Shown one piece after another: positions 53,916-61,048 of a stretch of 64,000 bases of DNA (position 1 is the stretch's first letter; each line of letters opens with the position of its first letter). The notes below the pieces were generated by a model, which saw only the letters and a program-made list of their open reading frames with translations, did not search any database and had not been told where the DNA came from. The stretch is taken from contig NC_015172.1 of assembly GCF_000190635.1 (NCBI RefSeq), positions 2,046,001 to 2,110,000 of the forward strand, in the 5' to 3' direction. Source of the DNA: Syntrophobotulus glycolicus DSM 8271. GTDB lineage: Bacteria; Bacillota; Desulfitobacteriia; Desulfitobacteriales; Syntrophobotulaceae. The position numbers were made by a program, and so were the translations under genes.

Positions 53916-54143
53916 ATGGCTTCAAGCGAGGATTTTGCAAAATATGTTGCAGAGCAACTTAGTGATGCCTGGACAATTACCTAAAAGAAAATGCCTGGGG
54001 AATATGGACTTTACTGCAACGAAAAGTTTTTTGCTTGTGTCTCTGACAATCAACTTTTTGTCAAAATTACTGATAGAGGGCGAGAAGTATTGCGAACGGT
54101 TGAAAAAATTGGTGCCGTACAACACATAGATTGGAATAATGTT
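53916..54143 (+). pseudogene. TfoX N-terminal domain fragment with in-frame stop
   Basis: The frame starts MASSEDFAKYVAEQLSD, matching the start of TfoX-like N-terminal domains, with AAGGGAG upstream. A TAA at 53982-53984 interrupts it where relatives read IT-Y/x-KM. The same frame then resumes as KKMPGEYGLYCNEKFFACV and KITDRGREVLRT before running into the M23 peptidase gene without a stop. The domain is truncated at its C-terminus. Confidence 0.75.
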
Positions 54144-54992
54144 ATGTGGAAATTACTTAAAAAGTCATCTAAATTGCAATGGCTTGGCCTTATCGGAATA
54201 GTGGGCAGCGTTTTTGAAATAACCAGTCTAACCTGGTTTTACCTGTTCTGGCTATTTGCGTGGATAGACATTTTTTCGCCAGTTCGGAGCGTGACAAACA
54301 GCCTGTTGTTTTTACTGCAAAATCTGGCTATGCTGTTGAGTATTCCTCTTACTCCATTGTTGCATGGCTTTAGATTGCCAAGTAAAGAAAGCTACGTCCC
54401 CCAATGCCAATATTCCCTGCCCTTTGAGGGAAAATGGCACGTTGTAAACGGTGGCGTTGATAAGAAAACTTCCCATTCATGGTATATGTATTCTCAACGA
54501 TACGCTTACGATTTCTTTATTGTTGATGAAAAAGATAAATCGCATAGCGGAAGCAGAGACATTTTGAGCGACTACTACTGCTACAAGAAAACTGTTCTCG
54601 CACCCGCTGACGGCATTGTTGTCGCCGTAAAAGGCAAGTATTACGATACGCCAATTGTCGAAGTCGGACAGGCTGATTGCGCGGCTCCAGACGTTAGAGG
54701 CAATCATATCATTATCCGTCACAGCGAAAACGAATATAGTATGATTGCCCACTTATTAAAGGACAGCATTTGCGTGAAGCATGGCGATAAAGTTAGCAGA
54801 GGGCAAAAAATCGCTTTATGCGGGAACAGCGGGAACACAAGCGAACCTCACATACATTTTCAAATTCAGTCAGGAAAGAGTTTTCTCTTTTCTGCGGGGC
54901 TACCAATATCTTTTACAGCTATCATGATTGACGGCATGATGAAGATGAAATCTTGTTTTATTACCAATGGAACAACTGTTCAGAATATATAG
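54144..54992 (+). CDS. M23-family metallopeptidase with N-terminal membrane helices
   Basis: A 282-residue protein if started at the ATG at 54144 (MWKLLKKSSKLQW). Two or three helices (about 12-70) precede the peptidase domain. The zinc motif HIHFQ occurs as SEPHIHFQIQ, with QRYAYDFF as the partner region and LAPADGIVVAV and GNHIIIRHS typical of LytM-like folds. No ribosome site precedes 54144, and the gene is continuous with the TfoX fragment. Its translation start is therefore uncertain. It probably acts on peptidoglycan. Confidence 0.72.
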   Translation: MWKLLKKSSKLQWLGLIGIVGSVFEITSLTWFYLFWLFAWIDIFSPVRSVTNSLLFLLQNLAMLLSIPLTPLLHGFRLPSKESYVPQCQYSLPFEGKWHVVNGGVDKKTSHSWYMYSQRYAYDFFIVDEKDKSHSGSRDILSDYYCYKKTVLAPADGIVVAVKGKYYDTPIVEVGQADCAAPDVRGNHIIIRHSENEYSMIAHLLKDSICVKHGDKVSRGQKIALCGNSGNTSEPHIHFQIQSGKSFLFSAGLPISFTAIMIDGMMKMKSCFITNGTTVQNI

Positions 54993-55027
54993 CCAACTTT
55001 GCTATATCTAAGACAGGAGGGAGTGGA

Positions 55028-55627
55028 ATGAACGCCAACCATATTCTCGACACATTGGAAATAATTGACGACAAATATATCATACAAGCAAAGGAGCATA
55101 ATGCTATGGATATCACTTCTACGAAAGGCACACAAAAGAGGGTTAGAAACTGGAGGCGCACCCTCGTTTTAGCTGCTGCCATTATCGCAGTCTTGGCGCT
55201 TTGCGGATTTGAGTCCTATCAATTCGGCTTGTTTGACCCGTGGTTCCAGAAGCCTTCCGCGAACCCGATAGAAACCGTCCAAAGTGCAATCGAAAATCAG
55301 ATAGACAAAGAGTACACATTAAGTGTGCAAATTGAAGAAATAAAGGTGGATGATGAAGAAACTATGCGCGTCGTTCAGATGTATTCAAGCAGTGAGTTGG
55401 CCGAGACAAGAGGCTGGACAGATGAATATTTAGCGGAGCATTTTATTGTCGTATGGGCGAAATACGCTGTCAAGTACGATCATACAAAGACTTTTTTGGA
55501 TGACGGTAATACAGAGCAGTATTTCTATTTGACGCAGGATGAAGATAGCGGAGACTGGACGATTGTAGACAATACCAGTCCAAATATTTCCAACGATATT
55601 CACCCCCATGATGTACCAGTTCAATGA
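55028..55627 (+). CDS. Single-helix membrane protein, possible sigma regulator
   Basis: A 199-residue protein. The cytoplasmic N-terminus (MNANHILDTLEIIDDKYI) is of a type often encoded beside ECF factors in Firmicutes (recalled). One helix lies near 47-66, and the rest is an acidic extracytoplasmic domain. GGAGG precedes the ATG at 55028. It is the last gene of the sigma-factor group, followed by a terminator. Confidence 0.65.
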   Translation: MNANHILDTLEIIDDKYIIQAKEHNAMDITSTKGTQKRVRNWRRTLVLAAAIIAVLALCGFESYQFGLFDPWFQKPSANPIETVQSAIENQIDKEYTLSVQIEEIKVDDEETMRVVQMYSSSELAETRGWTDEYLAEHFIVVWAKYAVKYDHTKTFLDDGNTEQYFYLTQDEDSGDWTIVDNTSPNISNDIHPHDVPVQ

Positions 55628-55690
55628 GATGTTTTCATAAAGAATGGTATAATTTATACGACAAACCCACAAGGCGGTATTATCAAAGCT

Positions 55691-55738
55691 GGAACAGCCG
55701 ACAGATGCTCAAGAAGAGTATCCGTCGGCTGTTCCTTT
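55691..55738 (+). terminator. Terminator of the sigma-factor gene group
   Basis: GGAACAGCCGAC (55691-55702) pairs perfectly with GTCGGCTGTTCC (55724-55735), with a short T-run after it. Confidence 0.8.
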
Positions 55739-55820
55739 CTCACAGAGATAATCTGGATAACTTGGAACGATTCTGAAAATGATGGATATGGAGAAAATTG
55801 CTCATTTTTCGCAGCAAAAA

Positions 55821-56351
55821 TCACTCGAACAAATTGCGCTGCTTTTGCAAATTGCGTTTTTTTCGGTATACTTGTAAAAAACCAAAAGTAATAAATAAAC
55901 CAAGAATTAGGCTTGTTATACCGAAAATAAGATTAGCGGTCGTTTGGGTTCCAATATTACCCAAGCCAGTGCATATACTTGTAATGCCGATACATCCAAC
56001 AAGTGTCAACACGCGGTTCAAAAGTTTGATACGAGATGCATTATCGGAATACAGGTTAAATTCACCGTTATCTGTTTTCCTTCTAAAATATACCCAGCGC
56101 ATAACAGATCCCAAATACTCAGCACCGCTTTCCTCAAGGAATTTTATATATTGTTGGCTTTCTGCGTTTGTGGGAACGTTATTCAAAAGCTCAAGACGAA
56201 CGTTATATTCACCTGGCAAGCACTCTTCAAAAGTATATCTGCAAAAGCCTATCGCCACAAGTACAAGACCCTTGGCTGCCATTTCATTGAGCCAAATTTC
56301 TTCTTTTTCAAAATCCCATGCCCAAAAGCATTTACTGATTGTTCTTCTCAT
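55821..56351 (-). CDS. DUF2812 domain membrane protein
   Basis: A 176-residue protein. The N-terminal DUF2812 domain (KCFWAWDFEKEEIWLNEMAAKGL) is followed by two helices near 112-160. DUF2812 proteins are commonly encoded next to PadR regulators, as here, where the genes overlap by 20 nt. It is probably controlled by that regulator. Function unknown. Confidence 0.85.
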   Translation of the reverse strand: MRRTISKCFWAWDFEKEEIWLNEMAAKGLVLVAIGFCRYTFEECLPGEYNVRLELLNNVPTNAESQQYIKFLEESGAEYLGSVMRWVYFRRKTDNGEFNLYSDNASRIKLLNRVLTLVGCIGITSICTGLGNIGTQTTANLIFGITSLILGLFITFGFLQVYRKKRNLQKQRNLFE

Positions 56352-56673
56352 AATCGCTTACCCCCAGTATTATCTTTCCATTTTTTAAAAGCTCTTCGAG
56401 TCTGCACATTTCTACTGCAACAATTTCTTTGCCCAAGGAAGTTATTTGATATTCTTTTTTTCTACTATCTTTTTCTCCGGGAATTGCAGTAATCCACCCC
56501 TTTTCAAGCATTGTACTGATTGCACCATATAACGTTCCTGCTGCAAGCCTTACTCTTCCGCTGGATAGTTGCTCGATATTTTGCATAATTCCATACCCAT
56601 GAAGTGGTGTTTGTATCGAAAGCAATATATAATATACCGCTTCGGTTAGTGCTCCATTTTGATTTGCTGACAT
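56332..56673 (-). CDS. PadR-family transcriptional regulator
   Basis: A 113-residue winged-helix regulator. The motifs AVYYILLSIQTPLHGYGI and GTLYGAISTMLEKGWI, with the wing KKEYQITSLGKEI, are typical of PadR. The ATG at 56673 has GGAGG 10 nt upstream, so the frame extending to 56796 is rejected. A near-consensus promoter and an inverted repeat lie just upstream, suggesting self-repression. It overlaps the DUF2812 gene. Confidence 0.92.
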   Translation of the reverse strand: MSANQNGALTEAVYYILLSIQTPLHGYGIMQNIEQLSSGRVRLAAGTLYGAISTMLEKGWITAIPGEKDSRKKEYQITSLGKEIVAVEMCRLEELLKNGKIILGVSDYEKNNQ

Positions 56674-56705
56674 ATTAGCTCGTCCTCCTTTATATCCTTC
56701 TACGT

Positions 56706-56756
56706 TATATCGTCTAACGGTATATTCATAATAACAGTTGACTCTATAATTGTCAA
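56706..56756 (-). promoter_or_regulatory. PadR promoter with overlapping operator-like palindrome
   Basis: On the minus strand TTGACA (56756-56751) and TATTAT (56733-56728) have a 17-nt spacer. At the expected start point, TATATCGT (56706-56713) and ACGGTATA (56717-56724) form an inverted repeat with one mismatch and a 3-nt centre, the usual form of a PadR operator. Confidence 0.7.
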
Positions 56757-56902
56757 GATATAAACAAAATTGCAGACATTCGATAAATGCCTGCAATTTG
56801 CAAAATATGAAATTTACTTATCCCACACTGGTGTAATAAAAACAGAATATCACTCTACATATCCAAGATACCACAATTCTTTATTCTGATAAAATAAGTG
56901 GT

Positions 56903-57180
56903 TTAGAGTTCTTTCAGCCACTCAGTAAACTCCTGCAAGCCGATCTCCCCGGCATCGCACATGGCTTTTCTTCTCTTGCTTTTTCGCTCCAAGCGTAGAA
57001 TTCCTCCTGCTCAATTTTCCCGGCCCTAATCCAGCCAAAGCGCTTCTTGTATTCCCGGCGGTAGACCTTGAAAATGAGTGGTATGGCAAAAATACCAGCA
57101 AGAAAATCCGTGCTGTGTAGCAGGCCAAAGGAAAAAGCGGCGAACACCTTGCCGCCCCGCCTTGATGGGTTTAGGGGCAT
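56903..57180 (-). pseudogene. Frameshifted remnant, mobile-element-like
   Basis: One frame reads FKVYRREYKKRFGWIRAGKI...YAWSEKAREEK, then loses the pattern. The next frame continues as AMCDAGEIGLQEFTEWLKEL to a stop at 56903. The join falls at GAAGAAAAG, consistent with loss of one A. The N-terminal end runs upstream in frame without a start. Short helices of this type are familiar to me from conjugative elements of Clostridia, but the family is not certain. Confidence 0.5.
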
Positions 57181-57315
57181 AAAAACTGAATATGTGGGCC
57201 CAGTGCCGTTACTATAACGCCGCCGCCCGCCATGAGTTTATGCTTCCCTTAGGACACTGTCCTAAGGGGCAGGGCGGAAAATTCAAAAATAATTCTAAAG
57301 GTACCAGGCACGGTT
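57181..57315. other. Relic region with a 23-bp palindrome
   Basis: CCCTTAGGACA (57246-57256) and TGTCCTAAGGG (57258-57268) form an almost perfect palindrome with one central base. A minus-strand reading of the flank gives KLMAGGGVIVTALG, which resembles the C-terminal part of Maff2-type membrane peptides of conjugative elements. This supports a decayed element. Confidence 0.4.
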
Positions 57316-57960
57316 TTATTTATTGATCAGGAGAGAATCAACTTTCTTGCTTATCCTATCGGCGATATTCTCAACCGTATCCTCTCCATCCAGCTCTAAA
57401 ATATTTTCCCCCTGGCTGCCCCAGGCCTCCTTGATTTTGATGTAGTTGGCCATCACTTCCTTTAAGATCACTTCTTGCTCAAATACATCGATTTGAAACC
57501 TGTTCTGCCTGATTCGCTCCATCGATACCTGAGGTCTGACCTTGACAAAAATCGTCAGATCAGGTTTGAGCGCATATTTATTCGTTTCCAGTATCCACTG
57601 TTCATCGATTTTTATCCCCTGATAAGCAAAGGAAGACCAGACATATCTGTCGCAAATGACAAGAGCCCCCTGCTCAAGGGCAGGAATAATTTTATGCTGG
57701 AGATGATCCATCCGGTCGGCCGCGAACATCAGGGTCAGGCTTTCCTCCCGAATTCCCTGCACCCGGTGGGTCAAAACCTGGCGGATCAGTGTCCCTATCG
57801 GCCCTTCACTCGGTTCTTTCGCTAATAGGACTTTTTTTCCATGCTTATTCTCTATATACCTTTTCAACAGAGCGGACTGGGTACTGATCCCTGAGCCGTC
57901 CGTACCTTCCAGAACGATAAATTTTCCCGAAAATTGCTGTGTTTGCATTGATTTCTTCAC
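57316..57960 (-). CDS. tmk: Thymidylate kinase with atypical P-loop
   Basis: A 214-residue dTMP kinase. The P-loop reads EGTDGSGISTQ, with Ile (codon ATC) where most enzymes have Lys. ICDRYVWSSFAYQG is the DRx substrate motif, and EPSEGPIGTLIRQVL is the early substrate loop of the variant subfamily in which the Lys is often replaced by Thr. The LID region is RIRQNRFQIDVFEQE. It is monocistronic on the minus strand. Whether it is active cannot be told from sequence. Confidence 0.85.
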   Translation of the reverse strand: MKKSMQTQQFSGKFIVLEGTDGSGISTQSALLKRYIENKHGKKVLLAKEPSEGPIGTLIRQVLTHRVQGIREESLTLMFAADRMDHLQHKIIPALEQGALVICDRYVWSSFAYQGIKIDEQWILETNKYALKPDLTIFVKVRPQVSMERIRQNRFQIDVFEQEVILKEVMANYIKIKEAWGSQGENILELDGEDTVENIADRISKKVDSLLINK

Positions 57961-58186
57961 TCCTTCCTTTTATTTTATCACAAAATACCCGTATACAATT
58001 AGGAGGAAATCTACTTGTATACGGGTATTCTCTTGATGATTTAAACAGGATGACCTGTTCAAATAAACCATTTATTTTCAATCTTGATTTTTTCCGGATC
58101 AATTCAATCTCCTGAACTGGTGATTGATTTTTTTCTCATCCCGATTGATTAAATAAAATATTATTAATAAAAAGATTTCGTATCAT

Positions 58187-58981
58187 TTAGCCTACTTTAC
58201 TCATGACCCTTAATTTATCCGCGAGGAGAGCAATAAATTCCGAGTTGGTCGGCTTTTGCCTTTCTATGTTCATGGAATAGCCAAAAATTCTTTTGAGGGT
58301 TTCCATATGTCCTCTTTCCCAGGCCAGCTCGATCGCATGCCTGATCCCCCGTTCAACTCTGCTCGGCGCTGTGTTGTATTTCTTGGCAATTGCCGGATAG
58401 AGTTCCTTTGTTACGGCCCCAAGCAACGAGACATCCTCAATCACCATCATTATGGCATCCCTGATATATTGATATCCTTTGACATGAGCCGGAATTCCCA
58501 GCTGATGCATCATGGTTGTTACCTCAACATTGAGATTGATTGCCTTACCTGCGGTCGCAATTGAGGTGCACACCTGCAAGGGAGGGGTATTTGTCACTTC
58601 GATATCCTGGGTAAGAGTGCGGATTCTCTTGCCAAGGATTTCAAGGTCAAATGGTTTAAGAATAAAATAATCCACTCCCATGACCATTGCCTGATGGGTC
58701 AGGGTTTCATGCCCAAATGCCGTCAGCATGATAATTTTAGGCCTATTTATCGAAGCTCTGCCATTAATCCTTTCCAATACCTCCAACCCGTCAAGATTTG
58801 GCATGACTAAATCCATAATAACAAGATCAGGATCCTGCTTTTGAATTTGCTCCCAAGCCTCCAGTCCATTGTAAGCCATCCCAACTAATTCAAAATTATC
58901 ATCTCTTTGGATATAATCCTGAAGTATTTGGCATAAATTCTTATTATCTTCCGCGACAATAATCTTAACCTTGTTTGTCAT
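58187..58981 (-). CDS. spo0A: Sporulation master regulator Spo0A
   Basis: A 264-residue response regulator. The receiver domain has the acidic pair Glu11/Asp12, the phosphorylated Asp57 in VIMDLVMP, and Lys in ILKPFD. The DNA-binding domain contains GIPAHVKGYQYIRDAI and PSRVERGIRHAIELAW, the Spo0A signature that contacts 0A boxes. The ATG at 58981 is used. It confirms an endospore-forming lineage. spoIVB, its usual neighbour, is not in this window. Confidence 0.97.
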   Translation of the reverse strand: MTNKVKIIVAEDNKNLCQILQDYIQRDDNFELVGMAYNGLEAWEQIQKQDPDLVIMDLVMPNLDGLEVLERINGRASINRPKIIMLTAFGHETLTHQAMVMGVDYFILKPFDLEILGKRIRTLTQDIEVTNTPPLQVCTSIATAGKAINLNVEVTTMMHQLGIPAHVKGYQYIRDAIMMVIEDVSLLGAVTKELYPAIAKKYNTAPSRVERGIRHAIELAWERGHMETLKRIFGYSMNIERQKPTNSEFIALLADKLRVMSKVG

Positions 58982-59039
58982 TTTCACTTATCCCGCCTTA
59001 TTTATTTTTTCTGGTCCTTTATCCCCGGCCAGTGACTAA

Positions 59040-59064
59040 ATTATAAAACAATCCGAGTGTCGAA
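59040..59064 (-). promoter_or_regulatory. spo0A promoter region with a 0A box
   Basis: TGTCGAA at 59058-59064 (TTCGACA on the minus strand) matches the Spo0A binding site. A minus-strand TATAAT lies at 59045-59040, so the box falls between the -10 and -35 positions. This suggests autoregulation. The -35 is weak. Confidence 0.5.
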
Positions 59065-59269
59065 TTCTTAAAAAATAAGTAATCCCGTACTTTATTGGCA
59101 ATTTATTCTACTCCAGCATTTCCAATACCTGACTCTGTTCTCCGATTATTTTTTTTAACGTCAAATTTTTTTCATTTTTACAAAACCTGTGAATCCGATC
59201 GCTTCCTGCCAGTAAATTTGGCTTCCTTAGAAACCCTGTCTTCTTGGGGCGAGTATTGGACAATAAAAT

Positions 59270-59307
59270 AAAAAACAGCAAAGTCCGCTCCGGCCTTGCT
59301 GTTTTTT
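59270..59307 (-). terminator. Terminator of the ferredoxin gene
   Basis: AAAAAACAGCAA (59270-59281) pairs perfectly with TTGCTGTTTTTT (59296-59307). The T-run on the minus strand is part of the stem. Confidence 0.9.
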
Positions 59308-59362
59308 GCCCGATTTTATTCTGTTTCGTCGTAATTATCCTTTCCTTCGTTCTTTTCTTGAT

Positions 59363-59551
59363 TTAGTTGATGATGATTGCTTCAGTCGGACAATTCTCCG
59401 CCGCTTCCTGAGCGGTTTCCTCCAGCTCTTCCGGCACATGCTCATTTAACGTTATGGCCAGCCCGTCATCATCCATTTGATAAATTTCCGGACAAATTAC
59501 CGGACAGTTTCCGCATCCTATACATGCGTCTTTTTCTATTGTTGTGATCAT
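59363..59551 (-). CDS. Small [4Fe-4S] ferredoxin
   Basis: A 62-residue ferredoxin. Cluster cysteines are in CIGCGNCPVICP and ENCPTEAI, the single-cluster (Fer4_13-like) pattern, with a highly acidic C-terminal half. It could serve the Ech hydrogenase or other low-potential electron carriers. Monocistronic with its own terminator. Confidence 0.92.
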   Translation of the reverse strand: MITTIEKDACIGCGNCPVICPEIYQMDDDGLAITLNEHVPEELEETAQEAAENCPTEAIIIN

Positions 59552-59609
59552 GTTCTCACCTCATTAAAAAAGTTAGTTTATTTTACCCATTCCGGATGAT
59601 GATATGCAT

Positions 59610-59732
59610 TTACGGGTTGAAGATCAGCCTGACGAATGCTGAAACAGAAGCATCCGGTTTGCGCCAGAGAACAATTGTACTGATGAATAAAATCGCGGTT
59701 ATGGCAAAAATAAAGTGGCGGTTGTAAAACAT
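59610..59732 (-). CDS. Small single-helix membrane peptide
   Basis: A 40-residue peptide starting MFYNRHFIFAITAILFISTI with one membrane helix (7-24) and a basic C-terminal half. GGAGGG lies 5 nt before the ATG, giving good support for translation. It lies upstream of the ferredoxin gene on the same strand. No family recognised. Confidence 0.55.
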   Translation of the reverse strand: MFYNRHFIFAITAILFISTIVLWRKPDASVSAFVRLIFNP

Positions 59733-60024
59733 AATTTCCCTCCTTACATTTTTTACTAATGATTATGCAAGGAGGGCTTAGAATATTTAGTCCAAACAGT
59801 TTTTATGGATTATTTTCTCTTTAATCCGCCGGTTGTTTTCTTATCCCTGTTTTTATCTTCTTTTATTTTTGGCTCAGAGAACTTTTCTCCATATTTTTAT
59901 GGATCTGCAATCGTCTTTAGTTTTGTCGGCTTGACTTTTATTTATTTTTAAATACTTTTCTCAATATGTTTAGAAACGGTTCCGGTAATCTGAAATAATA
60001 GATTCTCATTTTCTTCCCTCCCTT
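59733..60024. other. Spacer with a hydrophobic plus-strand frame
   Basis: T-rich plus-strand sequence. A 48-codon frame at 59805-59951 (MDYFLFNPPVVFLSLF...) is hydrophobic but has no ribosome site at normal distance; the nearby AAGGAGGG lies about 30 nt upstream. It is probably a by-product of base composition. Nothing else is seen. Confidence 0.3.
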
Positions 60025-60378
60025 CTAACCGATTTGGTAACTGCTTACGGCGGCTTCCAATTGCTTGATCAATTCTATCTCCTCGGCAGTTTTTGCGGTA
60101 AAGTAGAGTTTTCCAATGATTGAGGTAATCATTTTAATCACATCTTCAAATTTCATATTATCTTTCATGGCAATTTTTTCACTGGTTTCAATCATTGCTA
60201 CGCCGAATTGATGCCCCACCCCCTCTTTAATCATTCTGGTGCATGTTTTGCCTAACAATTTCATGACCAGGGCTGCTTCTTGATTGTCCAACTGCCTTAC
60301 AGCATCTATTGTGGTATTTAGTCCTTGTACTATTCTTACCCCAATACCCATCCAATCGACCGGCTGAGTCATATTCAT
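60025..60378 (-). CDS. Uncharacterised helical protein
   Basis: A 117-residue, largely helical soluble protein (VRIVQGLNTTIDAVRQLDNQEAALV and FEDVIKMITSIIGKLYFT). It contains a short CTRM segment but no clear metal motif. It lies between the pssA terminator and the 40-residue peptide. No family recognised. Confidence 0.6.
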   Translation of the reverse strand: MNMTQPVDWMGIGVRIVQGLNTTIDAVRQLDNQEAALVMKLLGKTCTRMIKEGVGHQFGVAMIETSEKIAMKDNMKFEDVIKMITSIIGKLYFTAKTAEEIELIKQLEAAVSSYQIG

Positions 60379-60392
60379 CCTCCCTCTAAACT

Positions 60393-60430
60393 AAAATCAC
60401 CTGTGCCATACTATATGCACAGGTGATTTT
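60393..60430 (-). terminator. Terminator of pssA
   Basis: AAAATCACCTGTGC (60393-60406) pairs perfectly with GCACAGGTGATTTT (60417-60430): a 14-bp stem with a 10-nt loop, 25 nt past the pssA stop. Confidence 0.85.
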
Positions 60431-60454
60431 GGGGGTGAAAAAGATGAGATGTTG

Positions 60455-61033
60455 TTATTTTCCAAGTTTGGGTACTTGCAGGGATGAAATCATCAATACA
60501 CTCAGTAAGAGCATCATTACAGGAAAGACCTGCCAGGGAATAGTCTGGGCAAACAGCAGCAGGAGAGCCATAAATCCACCGGCAAAAGTAATGGGAACGC
60601 CGATAAAGTAATCCGAAACATTTAAAACATTAAACCTGGCCAGCCTGAGCGCCCCGCAGATGGCAAAAAAAGCCGACAGCCACAGGCCCCAGAAGGGAAG
60701 ATGCGTTTGGTATACCACCACATAGATCATCACAGCGGGAGCCAGACCAAAGGAAACAATATCACTGAGGGAATCAAGCTCCTTGCCGAAATCTGAGTTT
60801 GCTTTTAATTTGCGGGCAATCTTGCCGTCCATTGAATCCATCAACACAGATAATAACACCATGCCTGCCCCAAGATTGACCTGAGAATCAATAATAAAAA
60901 TAATTGCTAAGAAACCAAAAAGCAGATTGGCAACCGTCACCAGACAAGGCAATACCCTTGTATAATCGATTTTGGACAAATCGTTCACTCTCCCCGTTAA
61001 ATTCACAAATCGTCTTTTTTCTTTATGCGTCAT
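60455..61033 (-). CDS. pssA: CDP-diacylglycerol-serine O-phosphatidyltransferase
   Basis: A 192-residue integral membrane enzyme making phosphatidylserine. The CDP-alcohol transferase motif appears as DSMDGKIARKL followed by GKELDSLSDIVSFG, with all three Asp of the DG(x2)AR(x8)G(x3)D(x3)D pattern. About six helices. It starts 15 nt after the helicase stop. No psd gene is seen in the window. Confidence 0.94.
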   Translation of the reverse strand: MTHKEKRRFVNLTGRVNDLSKIDYTRVLPCLVTVANLLFGFLAIIFIIDSQVNLGAGMVLLSVLMDSMDGKIARKLKANSDFGKELDSLSDIVSFGLAPAVMIYVVVYQTHLPFWGLWLSAFFAICGALRLARFNVLNVSDYFIGVPITFAGGFMALLLLFAQTIPWQVFPVMMLLLSVLMISSLQVPKLGK

Positions 61034-61048
61034 TTAACACACAGCTGA

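Noticed and set aside
59805-59951. Hydrophobic 48-codon plus-strand frame
   Set aside because: Phe/Leu-rich translation is expected from T-rich DNA, and the only ribosome-like site is about 30 nt away.
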